Below, piece by piece: positions 32,751-43,615 of a DNA stretch of 64,000 nt. Source of the DNA: Fremontodendron californicum (lineage: Eukaryota > Streptophyta > Magnoliopsida > Malvales > Malvaceae); NCBI GenBank assembly GCA_030761205.1, contig JAULJL010000015.1, positions 9,305,501-9,369,500 on the forward strand. The letters run 5' to 3'. A program made the translations under genes and the position numbers. A model generated the notes under the pieces. The model did not search any database and was not told where the DNA came from. It saw only the letters and a list, made by a program, of their open reading frames with translations. How positions within the stretch are numbered: the first letter of the stretch is position 1; each line of letters starts with the position of its first letter.

Positions 32751-35700
32751 TTAAGCATAGTAACGCTTCAAAAACTTTCCATTGATCGGTCCAACTTTGA
32801 CACCATCTTGATCAACGATTTTGTATGCACCATTGGTATAAACTTCTCGAACAACGTATGGTCCATCCCATTTTGAAAGGAACTTGTTGCCAATACGATG
32901 TGAAGTATTTATGGGTCTTCTTACAGCAAGGACTAAATCTCCAACTTGGAAAGATCGCTGCTTGACTTTCTTATTAAAAGCTTTGGATAGTCGAGCTTGA
33001 TAGCACTCCAAGCGTTGTTGGGCTTCCAACCTTTTCTCATCCAGTGCTTCTAATTCTTCCAAACGTAAGCGTACATTGTCTTCACTAGAAAGATCTTCCT
33101 GGATTGCAATCGTTAATGATGGAATTTGTCGCTCAAGTGGTAGAACTGCTTCTACACCATAAACAAGTGCATATGGAGTGGCTTGAGTTGGTGTGCGATA
33201 TGTAGTTCGATAAGCCCACAGAGCTTCTCCTATCCTTTCATGCCAATCTTTCTTTGAACGGTTAACAACTTTCTTGAGAAGATTGCACAAAGTCTTGTTA
33301 AAAGCTTCTGCTAATCCGTTTGCTGGAGCATGGTACATTGAAGACTTGTACTGCTTGAAGTCAAACTGTGCACATAACTTGCTCATGTCAAACTGCTTCC
33401 CGTTATCAGTTATGATGTGACGAGGTACGCCATACCGATAAATGATGTTTGTCCTGATAAAAGTTGCAACAGTTTCTTTTTTTACTTCCCTGTAAGGTGC
33501 CACTTCTGCCCACTTTGAAAAGTAATCTGTAGCGGCAAGTATATACATATGCCCTAGTGAACTCTTAGGTAATGGTCCTACCAAATCAAGTCCCCAAGCA
33601 TCGAACGGCCAAGATGTGACTGTCGGATGTAATGGTTCAGGAGGTTGATGGATGAAGTTTGCGTGAAACTGACAAGCTTGACATTCCTTGGAGTAGTTCA
33701 TGCTATCCTTTACCATTGTTGGCCAGTAGTATCCCATCCTTTTAATTTGAAAGTGCAATTTAGCTCCAGACTGATGTGCACCACAAATTCCTGAATGAGC
33801 TTCTTGTAAGGTTTTGGATACTTCATCTTCTCCTAAACATCGAAGGAAGACACCATCAAAAGAGCGGCGATAGAGCGTACCCTTGAAGTAAATAAATCGA
33901 GGAGCTCGACGTTTCACTTCTGTTTTATGCCTTGGATCATTGGATAGCCTCCCATGCTCTAAATAATCAATCAATGGTTGTCTCCAGTCTTCTTTTTCAA
34001 CTTCGCAAACTGAAACAACATTGGATTCCGTATTGTTATCTTTAAAATCAACTGGAGGCAAAATCCATCGTTTGCAAAGAGGGACTTTCACTTCTACACT
34101 TGGCATGGCAAGAGCTGATGCTAGATTAGCTAGAGAATCTGCTTGCTTGTTCTCTCTTCTTGGTACATGTTCTAAGCTTACATTGTCAAACCATTCCAAA
34201 ATTTTCTTCGCATAGTCGACATATGGTAAGAGGTCAGGCTTCTTAACTTCATAAAGTGAAAGAAGTTGGTTGATGACCAATTTGGAATCCCCAAACACTT
34301 TAAGTTGAGTGATCTTCATATCCACTGCCATTTCCAATCCAATGATCAGAGCTTGGTATTCTGCTACATTGTTGGAACAATTTTCAGTGAGAGTAAATGC
34401 ATAAGGCAATACATCTCCTTCTGAAGTGACAAAGACAACACCTGCTCCAGCTCCATCTTGACGGGCAGCCCCATCGAAGAATAGTTTCCATGGCCTGGGA
34501 ATTTCGATGAAAAGAACATCTTCATCTGGGAGATCTTCAGAGAATTCCCAATCATCTGGAATCGGATGGTTTGCAAGGAAATCGGCAAGTGCTTGCCCTT
34601 TAACGGCCTTTTGTGGAATATAAGTAATATCGAACTCTTTTAGCAAAAGAGCCCATTTTGCCAATCTTCCACTGAGCACAGACTTGGACATGAGATATTT
34701 GAGGGGATCTGCTCGCGAAATCAAACGAACAGAATGAGCTTGCAAATAATGCCTCAGCTTTTTAACTGCAAACATCAATGACAAGCAAGTCTTTTCAATG
34801 GGAGAATAATTTAATTCGGCACCATTAAGAGTTCTACTAAGATAGTAGAGTGCAGTTTCTTTTCCTTCATCATTTTCTTGTGCCAATAATGCTCCTAAGG
34901 AACGTTCTTGTGCAGCAATATAAAGGATTAACGGCTGTCCTGGTATAGGTGCCTTCAGAATAGGTGGTTGTAACAAAAAGGTCTTAATGCTCTTAAAAGC
35001 ATTACTGCAGGCCTCATCCCAGACAAAAGGGACATCTTTCTTCATTAGCCGGCTAAATGGTTGACATCGACCAGCCAAGTTTGAGATAAAGCGTCGGATA
35101 TATGCCAATCTTCCTTGCAGACTTTTAAGTTCATGCAGATTGCGCGGTTCAGGCATTTTCATGATTGCATCTATTTTTGATTGATCAATCTCAATCCCAC
35201 GATGTCGTACGATGAACCCCAAAAACTTGCCCGAGGATACTCCGAACGCACACTTGAGCGGATTCATCTTCAATTGATATCTGCGCAATCTTTCGAACAC
35301 TTGGCGAAGATCAACAAGATGATTGGATTTTTCCTTTGACTTCACTACCAAGTCATCAACATAACATTCGACATTTTTGTGAAGCATATCATCAAATATC
35401 TTTTGCATTGCTCTTTGATAAGTAGCACCTGCATTCTTTAACCCAAACGGCATAACTTTGTAACAGTATATTCCTTTTGGAGTTCGAAATGCGGTAAGTT
35501 CTTCATCTCTTGGAGCCATACGAATTTGATTATAACCAGACGATCCATCCATAAATGACAAAGCTTCATGGCCAGTTGTAGCATCAACCATTATTTCTGT
35601 TATAGGGAGAGGAAAGTCGTCCTTTGGACAAGCATTGTTCAAGTCTCGAAAATCTACACAAACTCGAAGTTGACCATTTTTCTTTCTCACTGGAACAATA

Positions 35701-38700
35701 TTTGAGATCCAAGTAGGATACTTGACTTCTCTAATAAAGCCAGCTTTGATGAGCTTATTGACCTCAGCTTCAATTTGGGGGATCAAGTCAGGATGGAAAC
35801 GTCGTTGAGCTTGTTTGATAGGTCGGACATTTTTCTTGACAGCCAGATAATGCATAGCTACTTTTGGATCAAGTCCCGGCATCTCTTTGTAAGTCCAAGC
35901 AAAGATATCTCGATACTCTATCAAAAGATCAAGATAGGCTTTTTCTTCTTCTGGTGGTAAGCAAGCATTAATAAAGACCGGTCGTGGATCTTCACTAGTA
36001 CTGATGTTAACCTCCTTTAGCTCATCAATAGTAGCTTGATTTCCTTCTTCAAAAGACGAAGGGGCTTCTTGGGCTTCTTCTTCTTGAGATTTTTCACCAG
36101 TTTCTTTTACAGATACATGGTTCGAAGTAAAGATTTCTGTTTCTTCAAGTTCTTCTTCCTCTGAGGATGAGACCGATTTGGTTATAACCACTGTGTGCTT
36201 TCTAACCTTCAAAACTTCACCAGTAGTTACCTTCCATTCGCTTTGCCTTTTCATTCGAGAAGGAATTTTGCTGTGAAAATCTCTTGATTCCTTTAAAGTG
36301 GAAGACTTTCTTTTTCGGCCACAGTTAACTTCTTCAGAGTACAGACTTCCAAGCCTTGACTGAATGGAAATTGGTTTACTTACAGAAACTTCACTGCATT
36401 TTTCTCCCATTCGTTCAAAAACTGACCTTCGTGATGATTGAATGCTCAAACGATCAAACACTGAACGTCGTGTTGAGCGTGCTCCCAAACGATCAAATAC
36501 TGAAAGTCCTGGTGGCTTCACGGCATCTTCTTGCTCCTCGAGAACTTCCTCCACATTTATGTACCTCGAAGTTTGTTTATGAATCTTCAACTTTAATGGA
36601 GAATATCCAAGCCCTTCTCTAGAAGTTCCGACGTGATCAATTTTCTTTTGCCAGATCTGACGGATCTTGAATGAACTTTGCAGCTTTTCTTTGCTAGGCT
36701 CTTTTGTCTCGTGAGCCAATTTTGCAACATCCTCTTGTTTATATCCAGCTTTGACAAGCAACCTATAAGCATTAGGATCAAAATCTTTAGCTCGATGAGT
36801 AGGAAGATCTTGATGCTCACAAAGAGGTTCTTCTACTGGCCTAACAAATCCTTGCAGTGGAGGTATAAGGCCTCTTGATTCTTCCAAGTTAGTGAGGGGA
36901 AGAGTCAGATCCTTTAAACCTTGAGCAATTTCATCTGCTCCAACTGTGGAAGAAGCCAAATTCTTTCCCTTTTGCTTTAATTCTTGCATCGCGTTGGGCA
37001 TTACTTCTTCGATAAATGTATCTTTTAGATAAAACTTTGCATCTGCGAAATGTGCTTCTGCTATAGTAAATGGCTTAGCGTCTGCAAGGATCGTCTTGAC
37101 TTGACCGTTTCTGCAATACTTGAGACATTGATGCAGAGTTGAGGAGACTACACCATTTTGATGTATCCACGGTCGTCCTAACAACATGTTGTATGTCGTT
37201 TTGGCATCAATCACATGGAAAAGCGGACTTGACTCCATATCTCCAATGAAAAGTTGAAGTCTAAGTTTTCCAAGAGCTCTTTGTCCCCCTTGGTTGAATC
37301 CTTGGATCATCAAGCGGCTTTGCATCAATTCATCCAAAGGAACTCCCAATTCTTTCATTGTCATCAACGGGAGTATGTTGACAGCAGAACCATCATCGGT
37401 CAAGATTCTATTGATCTTCTGTTCCCGAGTATATCCTACGACGAACAACGGCCGATTATGAGGGGTTGACCCCAGCAACAGATCTTCATCAGAAAAGTTA
37501 ATTTTCGTAGCACAAGAATGATCATCAACTTCAAATGCTACTGAGTCAATGTTGTTTTCATTTTCTTCATTGCCACCGTTATGGTAACAAGTCATGAAAA
37601 CCAAATCTTCATCTCTAAGCTGAATTGGCATGAATTCGTTCAAAGTGATTGGCTTCCTTGACTTCCTCCCTACTGAATTTTTGCCCTGAGATGGCATTTT
37701 TGCTTCTCGAGGTACATTGGGCTTTGGAGATTTAGATGGTTGTTTGATCATCTTAGTTCTTGTAGGCACTTTCACAACTTTCGGAAGATTCTTCTTTTTG
37801 CTTTTTCGGCGTGTGACTAGAGTCCAACCATCGTAATCTTGATTTTGTCTTTGAAGCAAATAGTTGCCCCCACTTCCCTGAAGATCCACTATCGTACTTG
37901 TACTTGGGGCCAGTATGATAGGATCAAAAGAGCCAAATTTTATGGTTCTATCCAGCAAATTGGATTGAGAAACCATATTGGCTGATGCCAAATTTGACGA
38001 CACTGTTTCTTCTTCAAACTCGATTTTCCCTTCTTCATAGAGTCGCATAATTCTATCCTTCAAAATAAAACACTTCTCCAGAGGATGGCTAATCAAGCGA
38101 TGGTACTTGCAATAATTGGGGTCTTCTACTTTATCAGCTTCTTCCGGTCGCTTCATTTCTGGTAACTGAATCAGCTTAGTTTTTAAAAGCTCTTCAAGAA
38201 TGCTTGAAACATCAGAATCAGGAAAGGGATACTTCTTTTCTTGCCTCTCCTTCAAAGTGATCTTGCTTTTACCTTTGTCTTGGATAGGAGAAGATTTCAT
38301 CTCTTGAGATTGTTTTGACTTGGGAGATATCTTAAGAGGCTTGGTAGTTACAGCCATGGACTGTTTGCTTTCTCCCTTGTTGACAAAGGTTTTGCCCCCT
38401 TTGCGGGTATCTTGTTTTTCCTTGGCTTTCTTTGGCTCTTGCACCGGAGGTTCTTGATTTCCAGCAGCTGTCATACTCAACTCCATATCATGAGCACGAG
38501 TGGCTAATTCTTCAAAGGTCTTAGGCTTGATGCCTTGAAGAATGTAACGCAAGCCCCAATTCATACCTTGGATGCACATGTCAAGGGCAGAAGACTCAGA
38601 CAGTCTTTCTTTGCAGTTAAGGCTCAGATTTCTCCATCTGTGAATGTAATCAATGACTGGCTCATCCTTCCATTGACGTGAACTTGTGAGTTCGATCATG

Positions 38701-39680
38701 CTGACTAAGCGACGAGTGCTGTAGAATCGATTAAGGAATTCGCGCTCAAGTTGTTCCCAGCTGTCAATCGTCCCAGGCTCAAGATCAGTATACCAATCAA
38801 AGGCGTTGCTTTTTAGGGAGCGAACGAACTGCTTCACCATGAGATCCCCATAGGTACCAGCATTATTGCAAGTTTCCACGAAATGTGCAACATGTTGGCG
38901 TGGATTTCCTTTTCCATCGAACTGCTGAAACTTTGGGGGTTGATAGTTCCCAGGCATCCTCAGACAATCGATCCTTTGAGAATATGGTTTTGCATATGTA
39001 TATGAAGGTTGAGTGATGCTTTCAACTTGATCTTTGATAGCCTCCTTGATAAGATCCTTGAGCTGACTGGTAGTGACGAGTTCATTGATCTTTTCTTCAG
39101 AATCCTTAGCAACTTCCTTGCCAGAGTTCTCACCATCATCTTGAAAGATTGATTGCCAATTCTGGTTTGAAGCTTCGTTCCTTTTTCCAGTGAGACCGGC
39201 GATCTTGTCCATCATGGAAGCGATCTGGTTATCCTTCTCTTTGATACTTGCTGAAAGGATTTCAACAGATTTTGCCAGAAGTGCAACTTGTTCTTCCAAT
39301 GATGTGGTGCCAGTTGTCATGACAGCCATTACTCCAGAACTTGATTTTGGAGCAGAGGATGGAATAGGCTTGTTGCTGGAGTAGCTATCTTGTCCTTTAT
39401 ATGTTAACTGGCGACTTGCACTTGATCCTCGAGGAGAATCAACTTGTCCAGCGGAAACTTCTTCTAAGTTTTGAATTGGAGAAGAAGTGTCATAGAGAGG
39501 GTTTTGATTGAGCACTGGAAAAGTTTGCTCATACAATTCAGCAAAAGCTTTGGTCTTCCTCCTAGTGCCATAAGGATGAGTAGGGATATCAACGCTTGAT
39601 GATGAAGTGGGGTAGACTGCAGGATTAGCTCGAGCAGGCTTGAGAGTTGGTTTGTTAGCAAGGTTCTTCTTGGGAGCCAT
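32751..39680 (-). CDS. gag-pol: Tat-lineage gag-pol polyprotein, uninterrupted
   Basis: 2309 aa from the ATG at 39680 (MAPKKNLANKPTLKPARANP). A longer in-frame start at 39764 lies in the LTR and is rejected. Domains, with residues counted from 39680: gag capsid about 240-400 (FDGKGNPRQHVAHFVETC, LEREFLNRFYSTRR); Cys/His motif CKYHRLISHPLEKC about 525; aspartic protease with ILTDDGSAVNILP about 760 and LLGRPWIHQNG; RT with FRDLNNACPKDDFPLP, FGLKNAGATYQRAM and YVDDLVV about 1440; RNase H; a second RNase H with FFDGAARQDGAGAG and ENKQADSLANLAS about 1735-1850; integrase with zinc-binding H/C residues and catalytic D, D, E in LDLVGP, ITDNG and GLAEAFNKT, about 2030-2130. The extra RNase H defines the Tat lineage. 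Open from end to end, it could be active. Confidence 0.95.
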   Translation of the reverse strand: MAPKKNLANKPTLKPARANPAVYPTSSSSVDIPTHPYGTRRKTKAFAELYEQTFPVLNQNPLYDTSSPIQNLEEVSAGQVDSPRGSSASRQLTYKGQDSYSSNKPIPSSAPKSSSGVMAVMTTGTTSLEEQVALLAKSVEILSASIKEKDNQIASMMDKIAGLTGKRNEASNQNWQSIFQDDGENSGKEVAKDSEEKINELVTTSQLKDLIKEAIKDQVESITQPSYTYAKPYSQRIDCLRMPGNYQPPKFQQFDGKGNPRQHVAHFVETCNNAGTYGDLMVKQFVRSLKSNAFDWYTDLEPGTIDSWEQLEREFLNRFYSTRRLVSMIELTSSRQWKDEPVIDYIHRWRNLSLNCKERLSESSALDMCIQGMNWGLRYILQGIKPKTFEELATRAHDMELSMTAAGNQEPPVQEPKKAKEKQDTRKGGKTFVNKGESKQSMAVTTKPLKISPKSKQSQEMKSSPIQDKGKSKITLKERQEKKYPFPDSDVSSILEELLKTKLIQLPEMKRPEEADKVEDPNYCKYHRLISHPLEKCFILKDRIMRLYEEGKIEFEEETVSSNLASANMVSQSNLLDRTIKFGSFDPIILAPSTSTIVDLQGSGGNYLLQRQNQDYDGWTLVTRRKSKKKNLPKVVKVPTRTKMIKQPSKSPKPNVPREAKMPSQGKNSVGRKSRKPITLNEFMPIQLRDEDLVFMTCYHNGGNEENENNIDSVAFEVDDHSCATKINFSDEDLLLGSTPHNRPLFVVGYTREQKINRILTDDGSAVNILPLMTMKELGVPLDELMQSRLMIQGFNQGGQRALGKLRLQLFIGDMESSPLFHVIDAKTTYNMLLGRPWIHQNGVVSSTLHQCLKYCRNGQVKTILADAKPFTIAEAHFADAKFYLKDTFIEEVMPNAMQELKQKGKNLASSTVGADEIAQGLKDLTLPLTNLEESRGLIPPLQGFVRPVEEPLCEHQDLPTHRAKDFDPNAYRLLVKAGYKQEDVAKLAHETKEPSKEKLQSSFKIRQIWQKKIDHVGTSREGLGYSPLKLKIHKQTSRYINVEEVLEEQEDAVKPPGLSVFDRLGARSTRRSVFDRLSIQSSRRSVFERMGEKCSEVSVSKPISIQSRLGSLYSEEVNCGRKRKSSTLKESRDFHSKIPSRMKRQSEWKVTTGEVLKVRKHTVVITKSVSSSEEEELEETEIFTSNHVSVKETGEKSQEEEAQEAPSSFEEGNQATIDELKEVNISTSEDPRPVFINACLPPEEEKAYLDLLIEYRDIFAWTYKEMPGLDPKVAMHYLAVKKNVRPIKQAQRRFHPDLIPQIEAEVNKLIKAGFIREVKYPTWISNIVPVRKKNGQLRVCVDFRDLNNACPKDDFPLPITEIMVDATTGHEALSFMDGSSGYNQIRMAPRDEELTAFRTPKGIYCYKVMPFGLKNAGATYQRAMQKIFDDMLHKNVECYVDDLVVKSKEKSNHLVDLRQVFERLRRYQLKMNPLKCAFGVSSGKFLGFIVRHRGIEIDQSKIDAIMKMPEPRNLHELKSLQGRLAYIRRFISNLAGRCQPFSRLMKKDVPFVWDEACSNAFKSIKTFLLQPPILKAPIPGQPLILYIAAQERSLGALLAQENDEGKETALYYLSRTLNGAELNYSPIEKTCLSLMFAVKKLRHYLQAHSVRLISRADPLKYLMSKSVLSGRLAKWALLLKEFDITYIPQKAVKGQALADFLANHPIPDDWEFSEDLPDEDVLFIEIPRPWKLFFDGAARQDGAGAGVVFVTSEGDVLPYAFTLTENCSNNVAEYQALIIGLEMAVDMKITQLKVFGDSKLVINQLLSLYEVKKPDLLPYVDYAKKILEWFDNVSLEHVPRRENKQADSLANLASALAMPSVEVKVPLCKRWILPPVDFKDNNTESNVVSVCEVEKEDWRQPLIDYLEHGRLSNDPRHKTEVKRRAPRFIYFKGTLYRRSFDGVFLRCLGEDEVSKTLQEAHSGICGAHQSGAKLHFQIKRMGYYWPTMVKDSMNYSKECQACQFHANFIHQPPEPLHPTVTSWPFDAWGLDLVGPLPKSSLGHMYILAATDYFSKWAEVAPYREVKKETVATFIRTNIIYRYGVPRHIITDNGKQFDMSKLCAQFDFKQYKSSMYHAPANGLAEAFNKTLCNLLKKVVNRSKKDWHERIGEALWAYRTTYRTPTQATPYALVYGVEAVLPLERQIPSLTIAIQEDLSSEDNVRLRLEELEALDEKRLEAQQRLECYQARLSKAFNKKVKQRSFQVGDLVLAVRRPINTSHRIGNKFLSKWDGPYVVREVYTNGAYKIVDQDGVKVGPINGKFLKRYYA

Positions 39681-39730
39681 TGCAACTTGATAACTTGAGT
39701 TTTGGAGAAAAGAGATGAAAGGCAGAGATG

Positions 39731-39750
39731 GTCCCACCGGGCGTGCCAAA
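39731..39750 (-). other. Primer-binding site of the Tat element
   Basis: The minus strand reads TTTGGCACGCCCGGTGGGAC three bases after the LTR. It starts with TGG after a T-run, in the correct position for a PBS. The tRNA was not identified with certainty. Confidence 0.75.
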
Positions 39751-39753
39751 ATT

Positions 39754-40856
39754 TGTACACACAAATTTTATGTCAAAAATATGACAAGGAAAATTTGGAG
39801 TCAAATAATAATTTTATTAATCAAACTTTGAGGTTACAATCTCTGAATATTCTTAAAGAAAGAAATCCTTTGATTCTTTTCTTCAGTAAAATTTTGATTC
39901 AAGGGTCTTCACGACTTGATCTTGAATCGGCGAGATCTGCTTCAAGGGTCTTCTAGACTTGGTCTTGAAAAACAGGAATTATCTCCTTTCCTTTGCTGAA
40001 CAAGATCGGAGAGCAGCTTCTAGAGAATTCTCAAGAACAAGCACCGCGTTCTTAGAATTTCTCTAATTTCTTCTTAAGAATTTTGAGAGGATTTGGCTCT
40101 TCAAAATCTTCTTCTCTTCAGGCTTTTTGAGTTGTTAATTTGTGTTAAGGGGAGGTCTCTATTTATAGTGGTAGATAGCCAGGTGAAAGAGAGTTTTAAA
40201 AGAACTCATCCTCCTTATTTATCTCTTAATTAATTTAATTTAATTAGAGATAAAGCTTCATTATTTATCCCTTAATTAATTTAATTTAATTAGAGATAAA
40301 TATTTATTTTTATCACTTAATTAATTAATTAAATTAGAGATAAAATATTTATTTTTTTATCACTTAATTAATTAATTAAATTAGAGATAAAATATTTATT
40401 TATCTCTTAATTAATTTAATTTAATTTAATTAGAGATAAAACTTTATTATTTACCTCTTAATTAATTTAATTTAATTTAATTAGAGATAAAAATTTATTA
40501 TTTATCTCTTAATTAATTTAATTTAATTAGAGATAAAAATTTATTATTTATCTCTTAATTAATTTAATTTAATTAGAGATAAAAATTTATTATTTATCTC
40601 TTAATTAATTTAATTTAATTAGAGGTAAAATAATTATGACACATGGGTGAAATTTGATTGGATAACCCATGAATCCTTGCAATTTGATTGGTCAAACCAT
40701 GTGTACATATTTAATTAATTATAAAATAATTAATTATAATATGATATTATCAATTTCACATGGTAATGTATAATTTAATTGAAAATTTCTTAATTAAAAG
40801 AAATTTCAATTAACACGTGGCAATTTGTAGTTGGTTACAAATTTTCTCCTTCTACA
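39754..40856 (-). repeat. 5' LTR of the Tat element
   Basis: Same length as the 3' LTR. The minus-strand TATA box at 40159-40168 is the likely promoter for gag-pol. The first 10 bp of the apparent longest ORF fall in this LTR, which supports the internal ATG at 39680. Confidence 0.95.
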
Positions 40857-43444
40857 CGTTTCTAAAAGACTTCGAAGATGTATGTGTCACATTTAATGAC
40901 CAACAATGTACAAATGAAATTGTCAAGCTAAAATTATTTCCTTTTTCTTTAAAAGATAAAGCAAAAATTTGGCTTCATAATTTAAAACCAAGGTCAATTG
41001 GCACATGGCAAGAATTACAAACTGAGTTTCTAAAGAAATTTTTCCCAGCACATAAAACTACTGCTTTGAAAAGACAGATTCAAAATTTCAATCAAAATCA
41101 AAATGAAGCATTTTTTCAGTGCTGGGAGCGTTTTAAAGATTTGTTAAGTTCTTGTCCACATCATGGTTTTGAAAAATGGCGTCTTATTAGTTTCTTTTAT
41201 GAAAGTTTAACTCCCGAAACTAAACAATTTGTTGAAACAATGTGTAACGGTGAGTTTCTAGAAAAAGAACCTGAAGAAGCCTTTGACTACCTAGACCATT
41301 TGGCAGATAACTCTCAAGCCTGGCACACAGATAATTCCTCTGAAAGTTCCAATAGATCTAATGTTGTTTCTAACAGAGGAAAATATCATTTTAGTCAAGA
41401 AGATGAGATAAAAACTAAAGTAGCTAATTTGGCTAGAAAGATTGAAGCCATGGAACTTAGAGAAGTAAAAGAAGTCAAAACGGTTAAAAATGAAGAAAGT
41501 TGTGGAATTTGTGAAATCATGGGACACCCCACTTCTGAATGTCCAAACATTCCCATTTTTAAAGAAGCGTTGCATGATCAAGTAAATTTCATAAACACAT
41601 TTAAAAAGCCTTTTCCTTCTCCTTACTCTGAAACGTATAACCCTGAATGGAGAAATCATCCCAACTTCAGTTGGCGGAATAATAATCATGTTCAGGTACC
41701 ACAATCTCAAAAGCCGGGCAACACTTTTTCCTATCAACCTTCACGTGTACAAACCTTGGAAGAAACATTGCAAGCATTCATGCAAACACAAGCAAATGTG
41801 AATAACCGGACTTCACAGGACATCAATGAGATCAAAAACACCTTGTCCACATTGACAGCTTCATTACGCACTCAAGAAAAAGGTAAGTTTCCTGCTCAAC
41901 CTCAGCCTAACCCTTCTACTCAATGTCTTGTTTCTTGCTCCAATGAAACTCAACAGGAAAATGCCAGTTCTATCACAACTCTTCGAAGTGGAAAGGCAAT
42001 TGACAAAAACATTCCATCAAAAGACCAAGATCCTCTTTCACCTCCGAAAAGTAATGGTAAGGATGATGGTAAGTCTGAACTTCTTGAAAATTTGGACAAA
42101 GAAAAAGGTATGCATCCTGCTCCTTTTCCTCAAAGGTTGCAAACAATAAAGAATTTGAATCAAAATGCAGAAATTTATGAACTTTTCAAACAAGTTAAGA
42201 TTAACATTCCTTTATTGGATGAAATCAAACAAGTTCCATCTTATGCTAAATTTTTGAAGGACATGTGCACAGTTAAAAGGAAACATAATGTACAAAAGAA
42301 AGCATTTCTGACGGAAAGTGTGAGCTCAATCATTCAGCACCTTACTCCACCAAAATTCAAAGATCCTGGATGTCCAACAATCTCATGCATCATTGGAAAC
42401 ACTAGAATAGAACGTGCATTGCTTGATCTTGGTGCTAGTGTTAATCTTTTGCCTTTTTCTGTTTATCAACAGTTAGGTTTAGGTGAACTCAAGGAAACAC
42501 CTGTTACACTTCAACTAGCTGATCGTTCTGTAAAAATTCCTCTAGGGATAGTTGAAGATGTTTTGGTTCAAATTGATAATTTTTACTTTCCTGTTGATTT
42601 TATTGTTTTGGACACACATCCTGTTTCAAATCCAAATGTTCAAATTCCTGTTATATTAGGCCGTCCATTTCTTGCAACTTCTAATGCTCTGATAAATTGC
42701 AGGAATGGTATGTTGAACATTTCTTTTGGAAATATGACTTTAGAATTGAATGTGTTCAACACTTGCAAGCAACCTGGTGATGATTCAGAAGTACATGAAG
42801 TGGATTTCATTGAAGAACTTGTTCATGAACATCTCACCACTACCACATTCAATGATCCTTTAGAAGCTTATTTAATTGAATATGAGTTTGATAATGCTTC
42901 AGAAATTTCACACACTGATTCTTTGTTAAATTCTTTTCAGGATAAGCATCGTTGGAAACAAAAGTTTGAGGAACTTCCATCACTCACAAATGTCATTGTA
43001 CCATCAACTATTGAACCACCCAAGCTGGATTTAAAACCATTGCCATCCGAGCTAAAATATTCCTTTTTGGGTGAGAATGAAACTTTTCCAGTCATAAATA
43101 AACTTGAGGAACTCAGAAAAGATGCATATGAGAATTCTAAAATTCATAAAGAAAGAACTAAAGCCTTTCATGACAAGTTAATTTCAAGAAAAACATTTGA
43201 TGTTGGGCAAAAAGTTCTACTTTATAATTCTAGATTTCACATATTTCCTGGTAAGTTGAGATCAAGATGGACTGGCCCATTTGTGGTTAAGCATGTGTAT
43301 CATTATGGAGCAGTTGACATTGAGAATCCTAAAAATGGTAACGTATTCAAGGTAAATGGACAAAGACTCAAACTCTTTTTGGAAAATCATGTTACTCAAG
43401 AAGAGGTTGTTTTTCTTTCTGATCCTTGTTTTGAAAATAACTAG

Positions 43445-43615
43445 ATGTAAATATAATTTTTACTAATCTTCAAAAAAAAAATACATTTTTTTACCCCGGT
43501 TAAATGGCGGATAACGGTACTCCGTGATTATTTAAGTCGGTTCCATCAGCTACCCACAAAACTGATATTGTATATAAATTTCTCTTTCAATTTCTTTTTC
43601 ATTTTTTTTTTCAGG
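43445..43615. promoter_or_regulatory. Spacer with putative splice acceptor before the Cys-rich ORF
   Basis: This 170-bp spacer ends TTTCATTTTTTTTTCAG/G directly before the ATG at 43616. The long pyrimidine tract plus CAG is a strong acceptor consensus. Confidence 0.4.

Larger units (their letters stand above)
26529..40856 (-). mobile_element. Intact Ty3/Gypsy Tat-lineage element with antisense plant-mobile-domain ORF
   Basis: A 14,328-bp element with TSD CGTTT (26524-26528 and 40857-40861). LTRs at 26529-27631 and 39754-40856 are both 1103 bp, with one difference noticed by eye (TTTTCATCAC against TTTTTATCAC, near 27080/40310). The PBS at 39731-39750 and PPT at 27632-27645 set the orientation minus. 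It encodes one uninterrupted gag-pol ORF with the double RNase H arrangement of the Tat lineage. Between pol and the 3' LTR an ORF on the opposite strand carries a plant mobile domain. Near-identical LTRs and an open gag-pol indicate a recent insertion. It disrupted the gag of LOG-bearing copy 2. Confidence 0.93.
26328..43444 (+). pseudogene. gag: gag-protease fused to integrase C-terminus, split by a nested Tat element
   Basis: Coding parts are 26328-26528 and 40862-43444. They join exactly in frame (927 codons before the stop) when the nested element and one CGTTT duplicate are removed. The gag capsid block (RTMRDYLQPTRSSSP, then LKDKAKIWLHNLKPRSIGTW) is followed by the zinc knuckle CGICEIMGHPTSEC (about 41506-41547). 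An aspartic protease follows with active-site LLDLGASVNLLP (about 42420-42455) and ILGRPFLATS. The frame reaches the first residues of RT (FLGENETFPVI). At about 43095 it jumps to the integrase C-terminus, with FDVGQKVLLYNSRF and RWTGPFVVKHVY. RT, RNase H and the DDE core are therefore deleted without breaking the frame. Before the Tat insertion this ORF was open; now it is interrupted after 67 codons. Confidence 0.85.

Noticed and set aside
39680..39764. Longer start of the Tat gag-pol (MCVQILARPVG...)
   Set aside because: The extension is made of LTR end, PBS and leader sequence; the ATG at 39680 is the natural start.
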